From positions 1 to 64,000 of the forward strand of contig NZ_JZEX01000081.1 of the NCBI RefSeq assembly GCF_000969415.1: a stretch of DNA of 64,000 nucleotides, read 5' to 3'. A model generated the notes under the pieces. The model did not search any database. It was given only the letters and a program-made list of their open reading frames with translations, and was not told where the DNA came from. Made by a program: the position numbers and the translations under genes. This stretch comes from Devosia geojensis. Its GTDB lineage: Bacteria > Pseudomonadota > Alphaproteobacteria > Rhizobiales > Devosiaceae. The stretch's first letter is position 1. Each line of letters starts with the position of its first letter. Shown piece after piece: positions 16,543 through 25,026 of this stretch.

Positions 16543-16543
16543 T

Positions 16544-17335
16544 TCAGACCCCCACCGGCACGTAGGTGCCGCCAGGATAGCTGCCGGTGTAGAACGGGTC
16601 CTGGCGCACGTTGCCGCCGGTGGTGACCCGCGCCCCGCCATTGGCGAGGTCGACGGTGCGGGCAAGGTCGAAGTCGAAAGGGCTTTCCGAGGCGGTGCGG
16701 CGGCGCAGATAGCTTGCGCTCGAGCGCACTTTGCCACGACCCACCTGAAACTGGGTCGGGTTTCCCGAGAACAGCGGCTGGGCCGGATCGGCCGCTGGCG
16801 TGCGGAACACCATCACGTCGTAGGAGACGGCGATGGCGGGCAAGTCGACGGTGCTGGAGTACCCACACCAGGCGATGCCGACCTGGCTGCCGTTGGCATA
16901 GACCGAGGCGAAGCGCCGGCCGGCCGAGGACTCCTGCACGATGGTACCGCCGACGGCGATGGCGCCGTTGACCGCGACCATCACCAGCGGCGTGTAGCCC
17001 AGCCCATGCGTGAGCAGCGCCTGCGCGCCGGCAACCTGCTGGCCATAGGTCGTATAGCTGAGGCGCGTCGGATAGTTCACGAAGAGAGGCGGAGCCTGCC
17101 AGGTCACGGTCGCCGTCGGTACCGCCGGATGGGTGAGGTCCACCCGCGTCGGCCCGATCGCGATCTCGTACTGGAAGAAGTCCGAATGGAAGGCGATCTT
17201 GTCGAGATGCGCCATCGGGGACTTGGCCGGCGCGTTGCAGGGCGCGTCGAAGTCGAGCGGGTCGCCCCCACCAGCCGCCTCGGTATAGACGGCGACGACG
17301 CCCTGAGCGGCAAATCCCCTAAGCACTCGCATCAC
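16544..17335 (-). CDS. Phage tail-tip associated protein, unknown
   Basis: A 263-residue protein that overlaps the stop of the large tail-tip gene by four bases (ATGA type). It is beta-rich with short motifs SYTTYGQQVAGAQALLTHGL and VMVAVNGAIAVGGT. No family is recognised. The operon position between the J-like protein and the fibre genes suggests a structural part of the tail tip or a fibre adaptor. Confidence 0.7.
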   Translation of the reverse strand: MMRVLRGFAAQGVVAVYTEAAGGGDPLDFDAPCNAPAKSPMAHLDKIAFHSDFFQYEIAIGPTRVDLTHPAVPTATVTWQAPPLFVNYPTRLSYTTYGQQVAGAQALLTHGLGYTPLVMVAVNGAIAVGGTIVQESSAGRRFASVYANGSQVGIAWCGYSSTVDLPAIAVSYDVMVFRTPAADPAQPLFSGNPTQFQVGRGKVRSSASYLRRRTASESPFDFDLARTVDLANGGARVTTGGNVRQDPFYTGSYPGGTYVPVGV

Positions 17336-19725
17336 GCCGCTCCGAAGGAGAAGTTGCCGTTCAAGAAGTTGATCTGCACCGTATCGTTGGCCGAGCGCAT
17401 CACCCCGTCGTCACCGACAAGGGCGATGGGCTGGCCGGTAGAGGTGAAAAACACCGTCTGCCCGGCCATGAAGCCGATGCGGGGCGGTAGCAGCGGATTG
17501 TTCGGCAGGTCGATGAAGAAGGTCGCCATGCGCAGCGACCCGTCATTCGACATCAGCTGGATGGCGTATCGGGCCGAGAAGCCGACCGGTGCCGCTATTA
17601 CCTCCCAACGGACGTTGATCTCAGCCGAGCTGCCGCCAAGCGCGGCGCGCAGGGACTGGATGGCGAGTGCCAGAGCGCTGCTGCCTTCAGGATCGAGCGC
17701 GACCTCGATGATCTCATCAAAGCTCGCTTCGAGGTTGTCGACCTGCACCCGCAGTTCGCGGGCAAGGGTCTGCCGCAACGTGTAGTTCTCGCGATCGGCC
17801 TCCTCGAGGAGCGTGCCCAGCTGCTTGAAGCTCTCGATGGTCTGGCGCACGCGCGGTCCGAGGTCGCCGAGGATCTCGCCGGCGAGGTTGCCCAACTCGA
17901 TGTCGAGCGCGCCGATCCGCACGTTTGGCGTGGTGACCGGCAGATAATCTGACCATTCGGTGCGCCGCCCGGAGAACGGGGCATACTTGCCGCGCACGAA
18001 GTAGGCGGTGTTCGGCAGGAAAGTCGCGTTGAGGGTGACCGACGGATCGAGCGCCGCTGCGTCGTAAGGAAGTTCCCCGTCAAAGACGAGGGATCCATCG
18101 ACCGCGAGCAACACCTGCACGCGCACCGCCCGCACATCGATCAGGCCAGCCTCATAGCTGACCCGGATCGACGGCCGGCGCGGCTTGCCGTCACCATCGG
18201 CGAACGTGGCGGGCTCCACCTGCCAGCCGAACATCGGCTGTGCGGGCGGTCGGCCGACCGGCAGCGGCGCGATATCCCAGGGCAGTTCGAAATCCGCCTC
18301 CCAGCCATAGTCGGCCGGCTCGATCTCCTGGTTGGCGACGACCAGGTTGCCGTTGGGCAGATCGTCCATCGCCGTGATCAGAAAGCGCTTGCTCACATAG
18401 CCGTTGCGGGCGCTCGTCCACTGCTCGCAGTCGAGCGGCTCGTACTCCCACCAGGCCGGCGGCGCGGTGCGCACGTGCTTGCGGAAGCGGCGGGTTTCCT
18501 CGATCGCTGCCCGGCCCAGCGCCTGCACCTGCACCGGAAACGGCACCGCCTTGTATTCGGTGGAGAACGGCAAGCGGCGATTGTCGTCGAGCGCCTCGAG
18601 GTCGCTGCGGTAGCGGGGCGGCGCCTCCTTGTTCTCCCACGCCTCGGCCGGCTCGGGATAGGTTGCGACGATGCCGTTGTAGGTCGCCTCGAGGCCCGGG
18701 AACGGGTCGAGGTCCTGCGGCTCCGTGATCACCACGTCCTCGTCGGTGAACGCCACCACCGGCGCGTCGGGCTCGGCGACCAGCACCTTGTAGAGGCCGC
18801 CGATCTCGGCAATGCGCCCCTCGCAGGCCTTGAGCAGCTCGCCGATGACGACGTGCGGCTGCTCGTCGACCAGAACCTCGAGGCCGAAGCGGAAGCGCTT
18901 CTCAAAGCCGCCGCCGGCGACGGGCACCAGCACGTCGCACTTGTTCATCTGCTCCGCCCAGTTGGCGTAGGGCAGGCGGTTCTGCGTGATGCCCTGCGGC
19001 CCGTAGAGCCACTGCCCCTGGTAGAGGATGCCGAGCAGGATGTTGTAGATGCCGACGATCGGGTTGTCGGAATACGCCCACGTCTCGGGATCGTTCAGCC
19101 GGTGCGACCCCGAACCGCCGACCGTCGAATCCTTGCGCGGGTCATAAAGCCTAATCCCGCGAAACTCGTACAGGACCTCGGGAAAGCCGGTAAAGAGCTC
19201 GCGGTTCCACAGCGCCGTCACCACGACGTAGGGAACGCCATAGCCGTACATGTCGAAGGTGTAGGGGCGCTCGGGGTCGTTGCCGAACTGGGCGCGCATC
19301 AGCGGGTCCGGCTCGGTCTGACCGCCGAGATACTCGCGCACCCAGAGGTGATCCTTGCCGTCGTCATCACGGAACTCGAGCACCGGAAAGCCGAGCGTCG
19401 GATGCGGTGCACCGCCGAGCGTCGCCCGCCTGCCGTTTATGAGGCGACCGGCAACCTCGCTCACCGGGATATCGGCGAACGAGATGACCTGCGAGATATA
19501 GGCGTTAGGAACGTCGTCGACCTCGCCCCAGGAGCCGGCATATTCGAGCTGCCCGGCGGTCGCATAAAAGCCCATGATGAAGGCGAGCGGGTTGTCGCCG
19601 CCAGTCTGTATCTCGCCACGGAAGCCGGATTTCGGCTGTTTCTGGTCCTGCTGGAAGATCGACTGGACGAGCGTCGAGGCGACCGAAAGAACGATGCCGA
19701 CGATGAGCTGGAAGATGAAGTTCAT
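17332..19725 (-). CDS. Large tail-tip protein, lambda J / central fibre-like
   Basis: A 797-residue protein, the largest of the prophage. It begins with a hydrophobic helix (NFIFQLIVGIVLSVASTLVQ), seen in some Rhizobiales phage tail proteins of this position, followed by a domain with RGEIQTGGDNPLAFIMGFY. The middle contains the hub-like fold region (residues about 230-480) and fibronectin-like repeats (about 490-600). A predicted helical segment (VRQTIESFKQLGTLLEEADR) near residue 640 resembles the coiled coil preceding the J tip. Size, location after the tape measure and before fibre genes, and architecture support the host-specificity tail tip. It overlaps the following gene by four bases. 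Confidence 0.75.
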   Translation of the reverse strand: MNFIFQLIVGIVLSVASTLVQSIFQQDQKQPKSGFRGEIQTGGDNPLAFIMGFYATAGQLEYAGSWGEVDDVPNAYISQVISFADIPVSEVAGRLINGRRATLGGAPHPTLGFPVLEFRDDDGKDHLWVREYLGGQTEPDPLMRAQFGNDPERPYTFDMYGYGVPYVVVTALWNRELFTGFPEVLYEFRGIRLYDPRKDSTVGGSGSHRLNDPETWAYSDNPIVGIYNILLGILYQGQWLYGPQGITQNRLPYANWAEQMNKCDVLVPVAGGGFEKRFRFGLEVLVDEQPHVVIGELLKACEGRIAEIGGLYKVLVAEPDAPVVAFTDEDVVITEPQDLDPFPGLEATYNGIVATYPEPAEAWENKEAPPRYRSDLEALDDNRRLPFSTEYKAVPFPVQVQALGRAAIEETRRFRKHVRTAPPAWWEYEPLDCEQWTSARNGYVSKRFLITAMDDLPNGNLVVANQEIEPADYGWEADFELPWDIAPLPVGRPPAQPMFGWQVEPATFADGDGKPRRPSIRVSYEAGLIDVRAVRVQVLLAVDGSLVFDGELPYDAAALDPSVTLNATFLPNTAYFVRGKYAPFSGRRTEWSDYLPVTTPNVRIGALDIELGNLAGEILGDLGPRVRQTIESFKQLGTLLEEADRENYTLRQTLARELRVQVDNLEASFDEIIEVALDPEGSSALALAIQSLRAALGGSSAEINVRWEVIAAPVGFSARYAIQLMSNDGSLRMATFFIDLPNNPLLPPRIGFMAGQTVFFTSTGQPIALVGDDGVMRSANDTVQINFLNGNFSFGAA

Positions 19726-19728
19726 CGG

Positions 19729-20364
19729 TCAGTCACCGCCTTTCTCGCCCCACCAGATCGTCCTGCGCCAGAGCCCGGCGACGCCAGAGTAGCGGCGGAA
19801 CCGATCACCACCACGCAATCGCTGCGTTTCGTCGCTGCGCTTGGCCGGATTGGTCCGGGTCAGCTCGCGGGTGTGGGACACCAACCTCAGGATGCGCACC
19901 GACTGTCCGCCGACCGCCGCAGTGCGTTCCGGCGCGCCGTTGACCTGGCCGAGGAAGCGGATGCGCGGCGGCGCCACCAGCAGCATGCTCTCGGGCGAAA
20001 GCCACCCGCGATGGATCTGCACCTTGGCGTTCCGCAGGTCGTGCCCGCGCGCCATCAGTTGCACGGCCGGGTGCAGTGGATTGAGCTCGACCTGCACGTT
20101 GTTGACCTCGAGTCCGATCTTGAGCGGGATCTGGTCCATCTTCGCGATCGGCGCGCTGTCGCCGTAGTAGGTGTGCCCGACCGTCTGCCCGGTCTCGCCG
20201 TCGAGGACGTTGACAAGCACGTCCTCGCCAAAATCGGTGAAGCCGAACGGCACGGGTTCGCCGCCGGCGAGCGGCTTGGCGAACACCACCATAAAGTTGC
20301 GGGGAATGACGCGCGAGCGGTCGCGGATCGCGGCCTGCGTCGCGACGTCGAGAGACCGAGTCAT
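19729..20364 (-). CDS. Phage tail-tip component (hub-like), unknown family
   Basis: A 211-residue protein immediately upstream of the large tail-tip gene (three-base gap). Visible segments: IPRNFMVVFAKPLAGGEPVP near residue 20, KIGLEVNNVQVELNPLHPAV near residue 80, and a basic C-terminus ending RRYSGVAGLWRRTIWWGEK. The middle QIHRGWLSPESM is reminiscent of DUF2163-type hub proteins (a phrase like 'I.rGWL'), but similarity is too weak for an assignment. Probably a tail hub or tail-tip assembly protein. Confidence 0.65.
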   Translation of the reverse strand: MTRSLDVATQAAIRDRSRVIPRNFMVVFAKPLAGGEPVPFGFTDFGEDVLVNVLDGETGQTVGHTYYGDSAPIAKMDQIPLKIGLEVNNVQVELNPLHPAVQLMARGHDLRNAKVQIHRGWLSPESMLLVAPPRIRFLGQVNGAPERTAAVGGQSVRILRLVSHTRELTRTNPAKRSDETQRLRGGDRFRRYSGVAGLWRRTIWWGEKGGD

Positions 20365-20467
20365 CGACTATCGACTCCCGTTGGTCCCTGCGACATGGTT
20401 CTTCTTTCTCAGCGCGGGAATGAGCGCGATGAGAGCGAAGAGCGATCCAGGTAGGGGGACGAGATCG

Positions 20468-20974
20468 ATGCTTTCGACAGGCGACGAAACCTTGAGCGAG
20501 CAGGAGCGCGCGGCCAAGATCACAACGGACATGCTGTTGCAGATCACGTCAGTTTCCTTCGACAGGGCAGCCGCGTACACCAGCCTAGTTACGGTAGGCG
20601 GCTACGCGGGCGCATTTTCAATTTGGGCGTTTGTGAGCAACGAACTGCCCCGACTGGCGAGCGCCAGCGTTGCCTTGCTATTGGGCTTCTCGTTGCTGAT
20701 CTTCGTCTTGTACGAGATCTACAAGATGGTCTCGATCACTCGACAGTTGCTGCCTTTGTCGGGCCTGCTCAACCCGCCAAAACAACCGACGGAGTTTCTC
20801 AGAGCATTCGAGAACTTTGAGAGAAAAAGAAAACTCAAATCAGCAACCCGCGGGCAGATATGGACATGGATCATCGCGATGATCCTGTCGATCGGCAGCG
20901 CCCTCAGTGCCGTTGGCATCCTTTTTTATAATATGCTGGCGATCATCTTGGAGTGGCCCTTATGGCCGCACTAG
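20468..20974 (+). CDS. Plus-strand membrane protein inserted in tail module (moron-like)
   Basis: A 168-residue protein on the strand opposite to all surrounding tail genes. ATG 20468 follows AGGGGG (20453-20458) by nine bases, a strong ribosome site. Three or four hydrophobic helices are visible: TSLVTVGGYAGAFSIWAFVS, ASASVALLLGFSLLIFVLY, and IWTWIIAMILSIGSALSAVG. An N-terminal amphipathic helix and a soluble charged loop (FENFERKRKLKSA) lie between. Codon use is more AT-rich than the neighbours. Its stop overlaps the 3' end of the tail gene at 20971 by four bases. Independently transcribed cargo genes of this type often alter the lysogen, for example by excluding other phages; that function is inference. 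Confidence 0.75.
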   Translation: MLSTGDETLSEQERAAKITTDMLLQITSVSFDRAAAYTSLVTVGGYAGAFSIWAFVSNELPRLASASVALLLGFSLLIFVLYEIYKMVSITRQLLPLSGLLNPPKQPTEFLRAFENFERKRKLKSATRGQIWTWIIAMILSIGSALSAVGILFYNMLAIILEWPLWPH

Positions 20975-21627
20975 CCAGCGGCGAGCGTCTGGCGGACGCG
21001 GAAGGAGAGCCGGGCGTTGACGATGTCGATGGGCTGCAGCGCCAGGCTGCCCGGCAGGATCTTCACCTTCGCCGCCGGCCGGGCGAGCAGCACGGGCAGC
21101 CCGACCGTGATGCCGGGGCGAAGATGAGGGCGAACCTCGAACAGCGGCGTGACGCCAACCTGGTCGGCGGTCGCTCCGGTCACGCAGCGCAGCAGCGCGC
21201 GCCGTGAGGGGCTGCCATAGTCGAGCGCGAACATGTCGCCCCCGGTGAGCACGTAGCCCTCGGGCAACCCGTCGATCCGAACTTCCTTGCGATTGAGCGC
21301 GATGGTGTGCAGCTCGGGCGTGTGGCCGGCGATCAGCGACCCATCGGGGTCCGCCTGCGGGTAAGGCGCCATGGGATTGTAGAGGTAGAATGTCCCCTGC
21401 GATCCATCGAGCGCCTCGATCATCGCCTGCAGGGCGAGGCACCGGCCGTTCGGCATCGGGGCGGTCTCGACCGGCGCTTCCCAGAGCTTGGGTCCGAGAT
21501 CGTGGGTGAGGCCCTCGCCGGTTCCGAGCCCCGAGATCTCGTCCTGGTCCATCAGCACGAACGGCGCCGACAGGATCGGTATGAGATTGCCGAAGAGCTC
21601 GAGCGTGAAGGGTGTCGCCAGAGCCAT
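20971..21627 (-). CDS. Phage minor tail protein downstream of tape measure
   Basis: A 218-residue protein three bases after the tape measure gene. It opens with PFTLELFGNLIPILSAPFVL and later has GSQGTFYLYNPMAPYP and a C-terminal LSFRVRQTLAAG. The arrangement tape measure, about 215-residue protein, about 210-residue protein, large tip protein parallels the M-L-K-J or GTA gp12-gp13 block of other siphophages, so a distal-tail function is likely. The exact family is not recognised. Confidence 0.7.
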   Translation of the reverse strand: MALATPFTLELFGNLIPILSAPFVLMDQDEISGLGTGEGLTHDLGPKLWEAPVETAPMPNGRCLALQAMIEALDGSQGTFYLYNPMAPYPQADPDGSLIAGHTPELHTIALNRKEVRIDGLPEGYVLTGGDMFALDYGSPSRRALLRCVTGATADQVGVTPLFEVRPHLRPGITVGLPVLLARPAAKVKILPGSLALQPIDIVNARLSFRVRQTLAAG

Positions 21628-21630
21628 GGG

Positions 21631-23301
21631 TTACCCTCGCACCAGCGGATCGGCGTTGATATCGTTGACGCGCTGCGGCAACGTCCACCGGCTGAAGTCC
21701 TCGAGCGCCCGGCGGATTTCCTCAGCAACGCCGAGCTGCGCGCCCCGCGCGTCGATCTGGAAGATGGGAGCGCCCATGCCGCCCCTCCTTCCGCCGCTGC
21801 GTAGCTCATGGTTCGGGATGACCTTCGACCCGCGCGGCAGGTTGACAATCTCCGGCCCACGCTCGCCGACGACCGCGAGGCCGCCTGACGCGAAGTTCGT
21901 GCCATTGGCAAAGCCCGGCAGCCTGAACCCACCGAACAATCCACCGAGCAGGCCCTGGAAAGCCGCGTTGAGCGCCATCGTCGACAGCTGGTCCAGCAGG
22001 CCCGATACGGCATCGGCCGCATTGTTGGCACCGGTCAGAACGCCCTTGAAGATCTCGGTCAAGCCGCTGGCCAGGGTCGATGTCATCTGCTGCCCGGCAC
22101 GGGCGAGTTGCTCCATTGCCGGCTTGGTCTTCTCGAGCTCGGTCTTGACCTTGGCCACCCCGCTGCTGGCCGTGGCGGACGAGGTGCCGATCCCCTCGAT
22201 CTCGTCGGACAGGCGGCCAAACGCATCTGCCGTGGAATTGGCGGATTCGAAGATGCCGGCGAAGAAGTCGTCGCCGGGTCCGGCTGCACCGGACGCGAGA
22301 CCTTCCAGGATCTGATCCTTGGGTGACGGCCCGGACTTGCCAATACCCCAGAAAGCCTTCTTCCACTCGGCGGAACCGAACTCCGGCGGCGCCAACTCGT
22401 TGCCGAAGATGTCATGGGTGTTGGCCCAGGCCATGGCCTCGCGTAGTGCGTTGAACGCGCCGACCGCCGCCATCACCGCGTCGGCCACGATCCTCATGGC
22501 ATCGACAACTGCTGTCGCGATCTGCTGTGCCGAGGCCGCGAACTCGGGCGAGGCAAGCGTGTCGCCCAGCCGGTTGAGCGCCGGCAGCACCGCCGCCATC
22601 ACCTTGTTGACGATGCCATCGAACACGGCCTGCAGGCGGGTCAGGCTGTCGTTGAACTGTTCCGCCGCCTTGCCCGTGTTGGTGTCGATGGTGATTCCGA
22701 GCCGGTCGGCCTCGGCAGCCATTTCCGCAAGGCCCGTGCGCCCGGAATTGAGGAGAGGGATGAGGTTCGCACCTGCGCGCCCGAAGAGCGCTATTGCAAG
22801 GGCTGTCTTCTCGCTGCCGTCCTCCATGGCTGCAAAGCGCTCTGCGATGTCGGCGAACACCGCGTCGGAGCTCCGCAACCGCCCGGCCGCGTCCGTCACC
22901 TGAATGCCGAGCGCACGGAACGCCGTCGCCGCCTGCGGGCTGCGGCCCTGCGCCACTTCAGACAGATTGCGCGTCAAGCGCTGCAGCCCGCCCGACAACT
23001 GCTCGAGGCCGACATCGGAGAGCTTTGCCGCCCATTCGAGCTGCGAAAGCGCATCCGTGGCCACGCCGACCCGCTGCGCGGTCTTGCTCAATTCGTCGGC
23101 ATGGTCGATCGCGCCCTTGACCGCGACGGACAGGGCAGCGCCGGCCGCCGTGGCGGCAACCGCCACCGTACCAAGTCCCGCCTTGGCGAACTTTGCGAAG
23201 CCGCTAAGCCCGGTCTGCGCCTTCTTGAGTCCCTGCTCGAATTGTGCAGAGTTGAGCCCCAACGCCACATGCAGGGCACCGATGCGAGCATTAGCAGCCA
23301 T
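21631..23301 (-). CDS. Tail tape measure protein
   Basis: A 556-residue protein with the typical N-terminus of tape measures (NARIGALHVALGLNSAQFEQ then GLKKAQTGLSGFAKFAKAGL) and a hydrophobic AVAATAAGAALSVAVKGAI segment near residue 50. A long helical, alanine-rich body follows, with GALAQL-like repeats and a Gly-rich C-terminal region (FANGTNFASGGLAVVGERGP). The ATG at 23301 has AAGGAAG upstream. At about 0.15 nm per residue this would give a tail of roughly 80 nm, a relation known for siphophages. Its 5' end overlaps a plus-strand gene by 20 bases. Confidence 0.9.
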   Translation of the reverse strand: MAANARIGALHVALGLNSAQFEQGLKKAQTGLSGFAKFAKAGLGTVAVAATAAGAALSVAVKGAIDHADELSKTAQRVGVATDALSQLEWAAKLSDVGLEQLSGGLQRLTRNLSEVAQGRSPQAATAFRALGIQVTDAAGRLRSSDAVFADIAERFAAMEDGSEKTALAIALFGRAGANLIPLLNSGRTGLAEMAAEADRLGITIDTNTGKAAEQFNDSLTRLQAVFDGIVNKVMAAVLPALNRLGDTLASPEFAASAQQIATAVVDAMRIVADAVMAAVGAFNALREAMAWANTHDIFGNELAPPEFGSAEWKKAFWGIGKSGPSPKDQILEGLASGAAGPGDDFFAGIFESANSTADAFGRLSDEIEGIGTSSATASSGVAKVKTELEKTKPAMEQLARAGQQMTSTLASGLTEIFKGVLTGANNAADAVSGLLDQLSTMALNAAFQGLLGGLFGGFRLPGFANGTNFASGGLAVVGERGPEIVNLPRGSKVIPNHELRSGGRRGGMGAPIFQIDARGAQLGVAEEIRRALEDFSRWTLPQRVNDINADPLVRG

Positions 23302-23671
23302 AGCCGCTTCCTTTCTCGTGTTGATGGGGTCGGCCTCCGGGCAGGAAGGCGACATCTGTCAGGAGGGCACCAGCGAACTGGTTGAGATGATCGACTGGAC
23401 ATCTGGCACGATGATCCTCGTCAACCACAGCCCGAAGCCGATCGTGATGATCGAGGCCGAAGCGATGTTTGTTGATCCCCTCGGCACCGTCATCGGCGAC
23501 CGCGGCCACCCGATTGTTAGGGACATGACCTTGAAGCCGGGCCTGAAATTCACTCAGGACATCTATCTTCCGGGTTTCGAACGGCTCGATCAGGTCGATC
23601 GTGACCTGGTCGATTTCGCCCTTTGCACCACCGGCGTCGTCTACGCCGATGGCACCGTCGAAAAGTTCTGA
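23282..23671 (+). CDS. Secreted plus-strand protein overlapping the tape measure start
   Basis: A 129-residue protein. ATG 23282 opens a Sec signal peptide MRALAAIAASFLVLMGSASG with likely cleavage after residue 20-21. The mature part has two cysteines (DICQEG, FALCTT), and reads as a compact beta protein (GTMILVNHSPKPIVMIEAEA). The signal-peptide codons are antisense to the first codons of the tape measure gene (20-base overlap), and the 3' end abuts the tail chaperone gene four bases away. It is an independent cargo gene inside the late operon and predicted to act in the periplasm or outside. Confidence 0.65.
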   Translation: MRALAAIAASFLVLMGSASGQEGDICQEGTSELVEMIDWTSGTMILVNHSPKPIVMIEAEAMFVDPLGTVIGDRGHPIVRDMTLKPGLKFTQDIYLPGFERLDQVDRDLVDFALCTTGVVYADGTVEKF

Positions 23672-23674
23672 CCC

Positions 23675-23992
23675 TCACCAGCTGGCCAGGATCGCCGCCT
23701 GCGTTTCCCAGCTTTGCCGCTGGGGTCGCTTGTCCTCGCGATGGAAAAGGCTTTCGAGCTTGACGAACTGCCGCGCCTTCTCTGGCGCATAGGCATTGAG
23801 CCGGGCCATGGTCCAGGCCAGCTCCATGCGCTCGTCATGCTCGCGCACCAGCCGTCGGCGGGCGCCGGTCAGTCGAACCGAAAGCTCGCGCGGCGTCAAC
23901 CGCCAGAACGCTTCCGGCTCGAACCCGAGCGAGATGAACGCGACGTGGAGACCTTCCCAGTCCCAGCTGTCGTCGGAGGGTGCCGGCGATGC
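23675..23992 (-). CDS. Second tail assembly chaperone frame (GT-type), no own start codon
   Basis: Open frame of 105 codons from just after a TGA (23995-23993) to 23675. It reads ...DDSWDWEGLHVAFISLGF then EPEAFWRLTPRELSVRLTG, the pattern of short phage tail chaperones formerly called DUF2376, then a charged helical tail. No ATG, GTG or TTG exists before the TTG at 23899, which lies in the middle of this conserved block, so independent initiation would cut it in half. Relative to the upstream chaperone gene the frame is -1, and they overlap by 97 bases. The simplest reading is a -1 ribosomal frameshift making a fused protein as in lambda G/GT. I find no canonical slippery heptamer, so non-standard initiation or a mutation remain possible. 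Confidence 0.65.
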   Translation of the reverse strand, partial: ASPAPSDDSWDWEGLHVAFISLGFEPEAFWRLTPRELSVRLTGARRRLVREHDERMELAWTMARLNAYAPEKARQFVKLESLFHREDKRPQRQSWETQAAILASW

Positions 23993-24309
23993 TCACCCTC
24001 CTCGCTAGGGAACGCGGCATCTAGCGTTTCGCCCAAGGTCTCAATCACCCTGGCCAGGCCAACCTTGACCAACAGGTCTCCGGCCATGCGCAACTCGATG
24101 TGCGGGTGGTGGCGTTGAAGCGCCGCCCAGAGCATCGCTCGCACATATCCGGCGCGTACTCTTCCCGGCTCGCTGAAGAGGCCGGCCACCTCGGCAATGC
24201 CGATATCGAGCAGATTCTCCACCTCGATGATGGCGTTGATATCGAGGCAGAGCGTGTAGGTTTCGCCCTCGACCTCGAGGGCGACTTCGCCGCGCAGTGG
24301 GTTCACCAT
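23896..24309 (-). CDS. Tail assembly chaperone, GTA gp10-like
   Basis: A 137-residue protein starting at ATG 24309 (MVNPLRGEVALEVEGETYTL). The opening matches the GTA-gp10 / Phage_TAC_11 family: N-x-x-R-G-E-V-x-L-x-x-x-G then a helical body ending VIETLGETLDAAF near residue 100. The remaining 35 residues (Arg/Ser/Thr-rich) look like translation of the wrong frame of the overlapping gene, as in lambda gpG C-terminal tails. Predicted to coat the tape measure before tail tube assembly. It lies two bases after the tail tube gene. Confidence 0.85.
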   Translation of the reverse strand: MVNPLRGEVALEVEGETYTLCLDINAIIEVENLLDIGIAEVAGLFSEPGRVRAGYVRAMLWAALQRHHPHIELRMAGDLLVKVGLARVIETLGETLDAAFPSEEGEHRRHPPTTAGTGKVSTSRSSRSGSSRKRSGG

Positions 24310-24310
24310 G

Positions 24311-24997
24311 TTACGCCGCCACCACTTCCGCTGTCTCACCGCTCTCGGCAGTCGCGGCGCCGCCGGTGTTTGTCGCGGTCACCGCCACGCTGATGGCCGA
24401 GCCGACGTCGCCCACGACGACGGTGTAGGTGGAACCGGTTGCGCCGGGAATGTCGACGCCATCCTTCTTCCACTGGAAGGTGAAGTCGGCGAACGGAGCC
24501 CACACGCCCGGCCAGGCGGTCAGCACCCCGTCGACGATGGCTTCGCCCGAGATCGCCGGCAGTACGCCGTTGACCGGCGCCGTGGCCGTGTCGGTCGTCG
24601 TCGCCCCGGCGCGGCGGAAGGTGGCCGTGAACGTCATGCGATCGTCGATCGGCAGCGCCTGCGCGTAACCGCGGCGGACAACCGGAAAGGTCTTGCGCAC
24701 GCCGTTGGGCAGCGTGATGCGGCCGATGTTCCTCTTGCCGCGCGCGGCAATGATCATCTGGTCGGTCTGCGAACCCGGCACGTAGTTGCCCTCGATGGTC
24801 GCCTCGCCGGGCGTCGTCAGGCCGGGAATGTACTCGCGGGTGCGGTCGGGCGACTGGTAGTGGGTCACCTCCACCTCCTCGTCTTCGTCCTCGCCGGGAT
24901 CGACGTTGATCACTTCGCCCAGCGCCACGAACACGGTCGGGGTGACCTCTTCGGCCATCTCGAATACCGTGCCATAGCCGATGCGTGCATCAGTCAT
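24311..24997 (-). CDS. Major tail tube protein with C-terminal Ig-like domain
   Basis: A 228-residue protein, ATG 24997. The tube domain occupies about residues 1-140 (ARIGYGTVFEMAEEVTPTVF, HYQSPDRTREYIPGL, GEATIEGNYVPGSQTDQ), typical of lambda gpV-like tail tubes. Residues about 150-225 form a bacterial Ig-like module (FQWKKDGVDIPGATGSTYTV ... VTATNTGG), like the Ig domain decorating lambda gpV and many siphophage tails. Such domains are thought to bind surface carbohydrates weakly. Ribosome site GGAG lies before the ATG. Confidence 0.9.
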   Translation of the reverse strand: MTDARIGYGTVFEMAEEVTPTVFVALGEVINVDPGEDEDEEVEVTHYQSPDRTREYIPGLTTPGEATIEGNYVPGSQTDQMIIAARGKRNIGRITLPNGVRKTFPVVRRGYAQALPIDDRMTFTATFRRAGATTTDTATAPVNGVLPAISGEAIVDGVLTAWPGVWAPFADFTFQWKKDGVDIPGATGSTYTVVVGDVGSAISVAVTATNTGGAATAESGETAEVVAA

Positions 24998-25026
24998 TGC
25001 AGTTTCTCCAGTGCTGGAAAGGAAGG

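Noticed and set aside
18475-20454. 659-codon plus-strand open frame across the tail tip
   Set aside because: Shadow of the tail-tip gene; no signal, motif or ribosome site.
23896-23992. Canonical -1 slippery heptamer in the tail chaperone overlap
   Set aside because: Searched the overlap in the 0 frame for X XXY YYZ; the nearest candidates (T GGG AAG, C CCT CCG) do not fit the rule.
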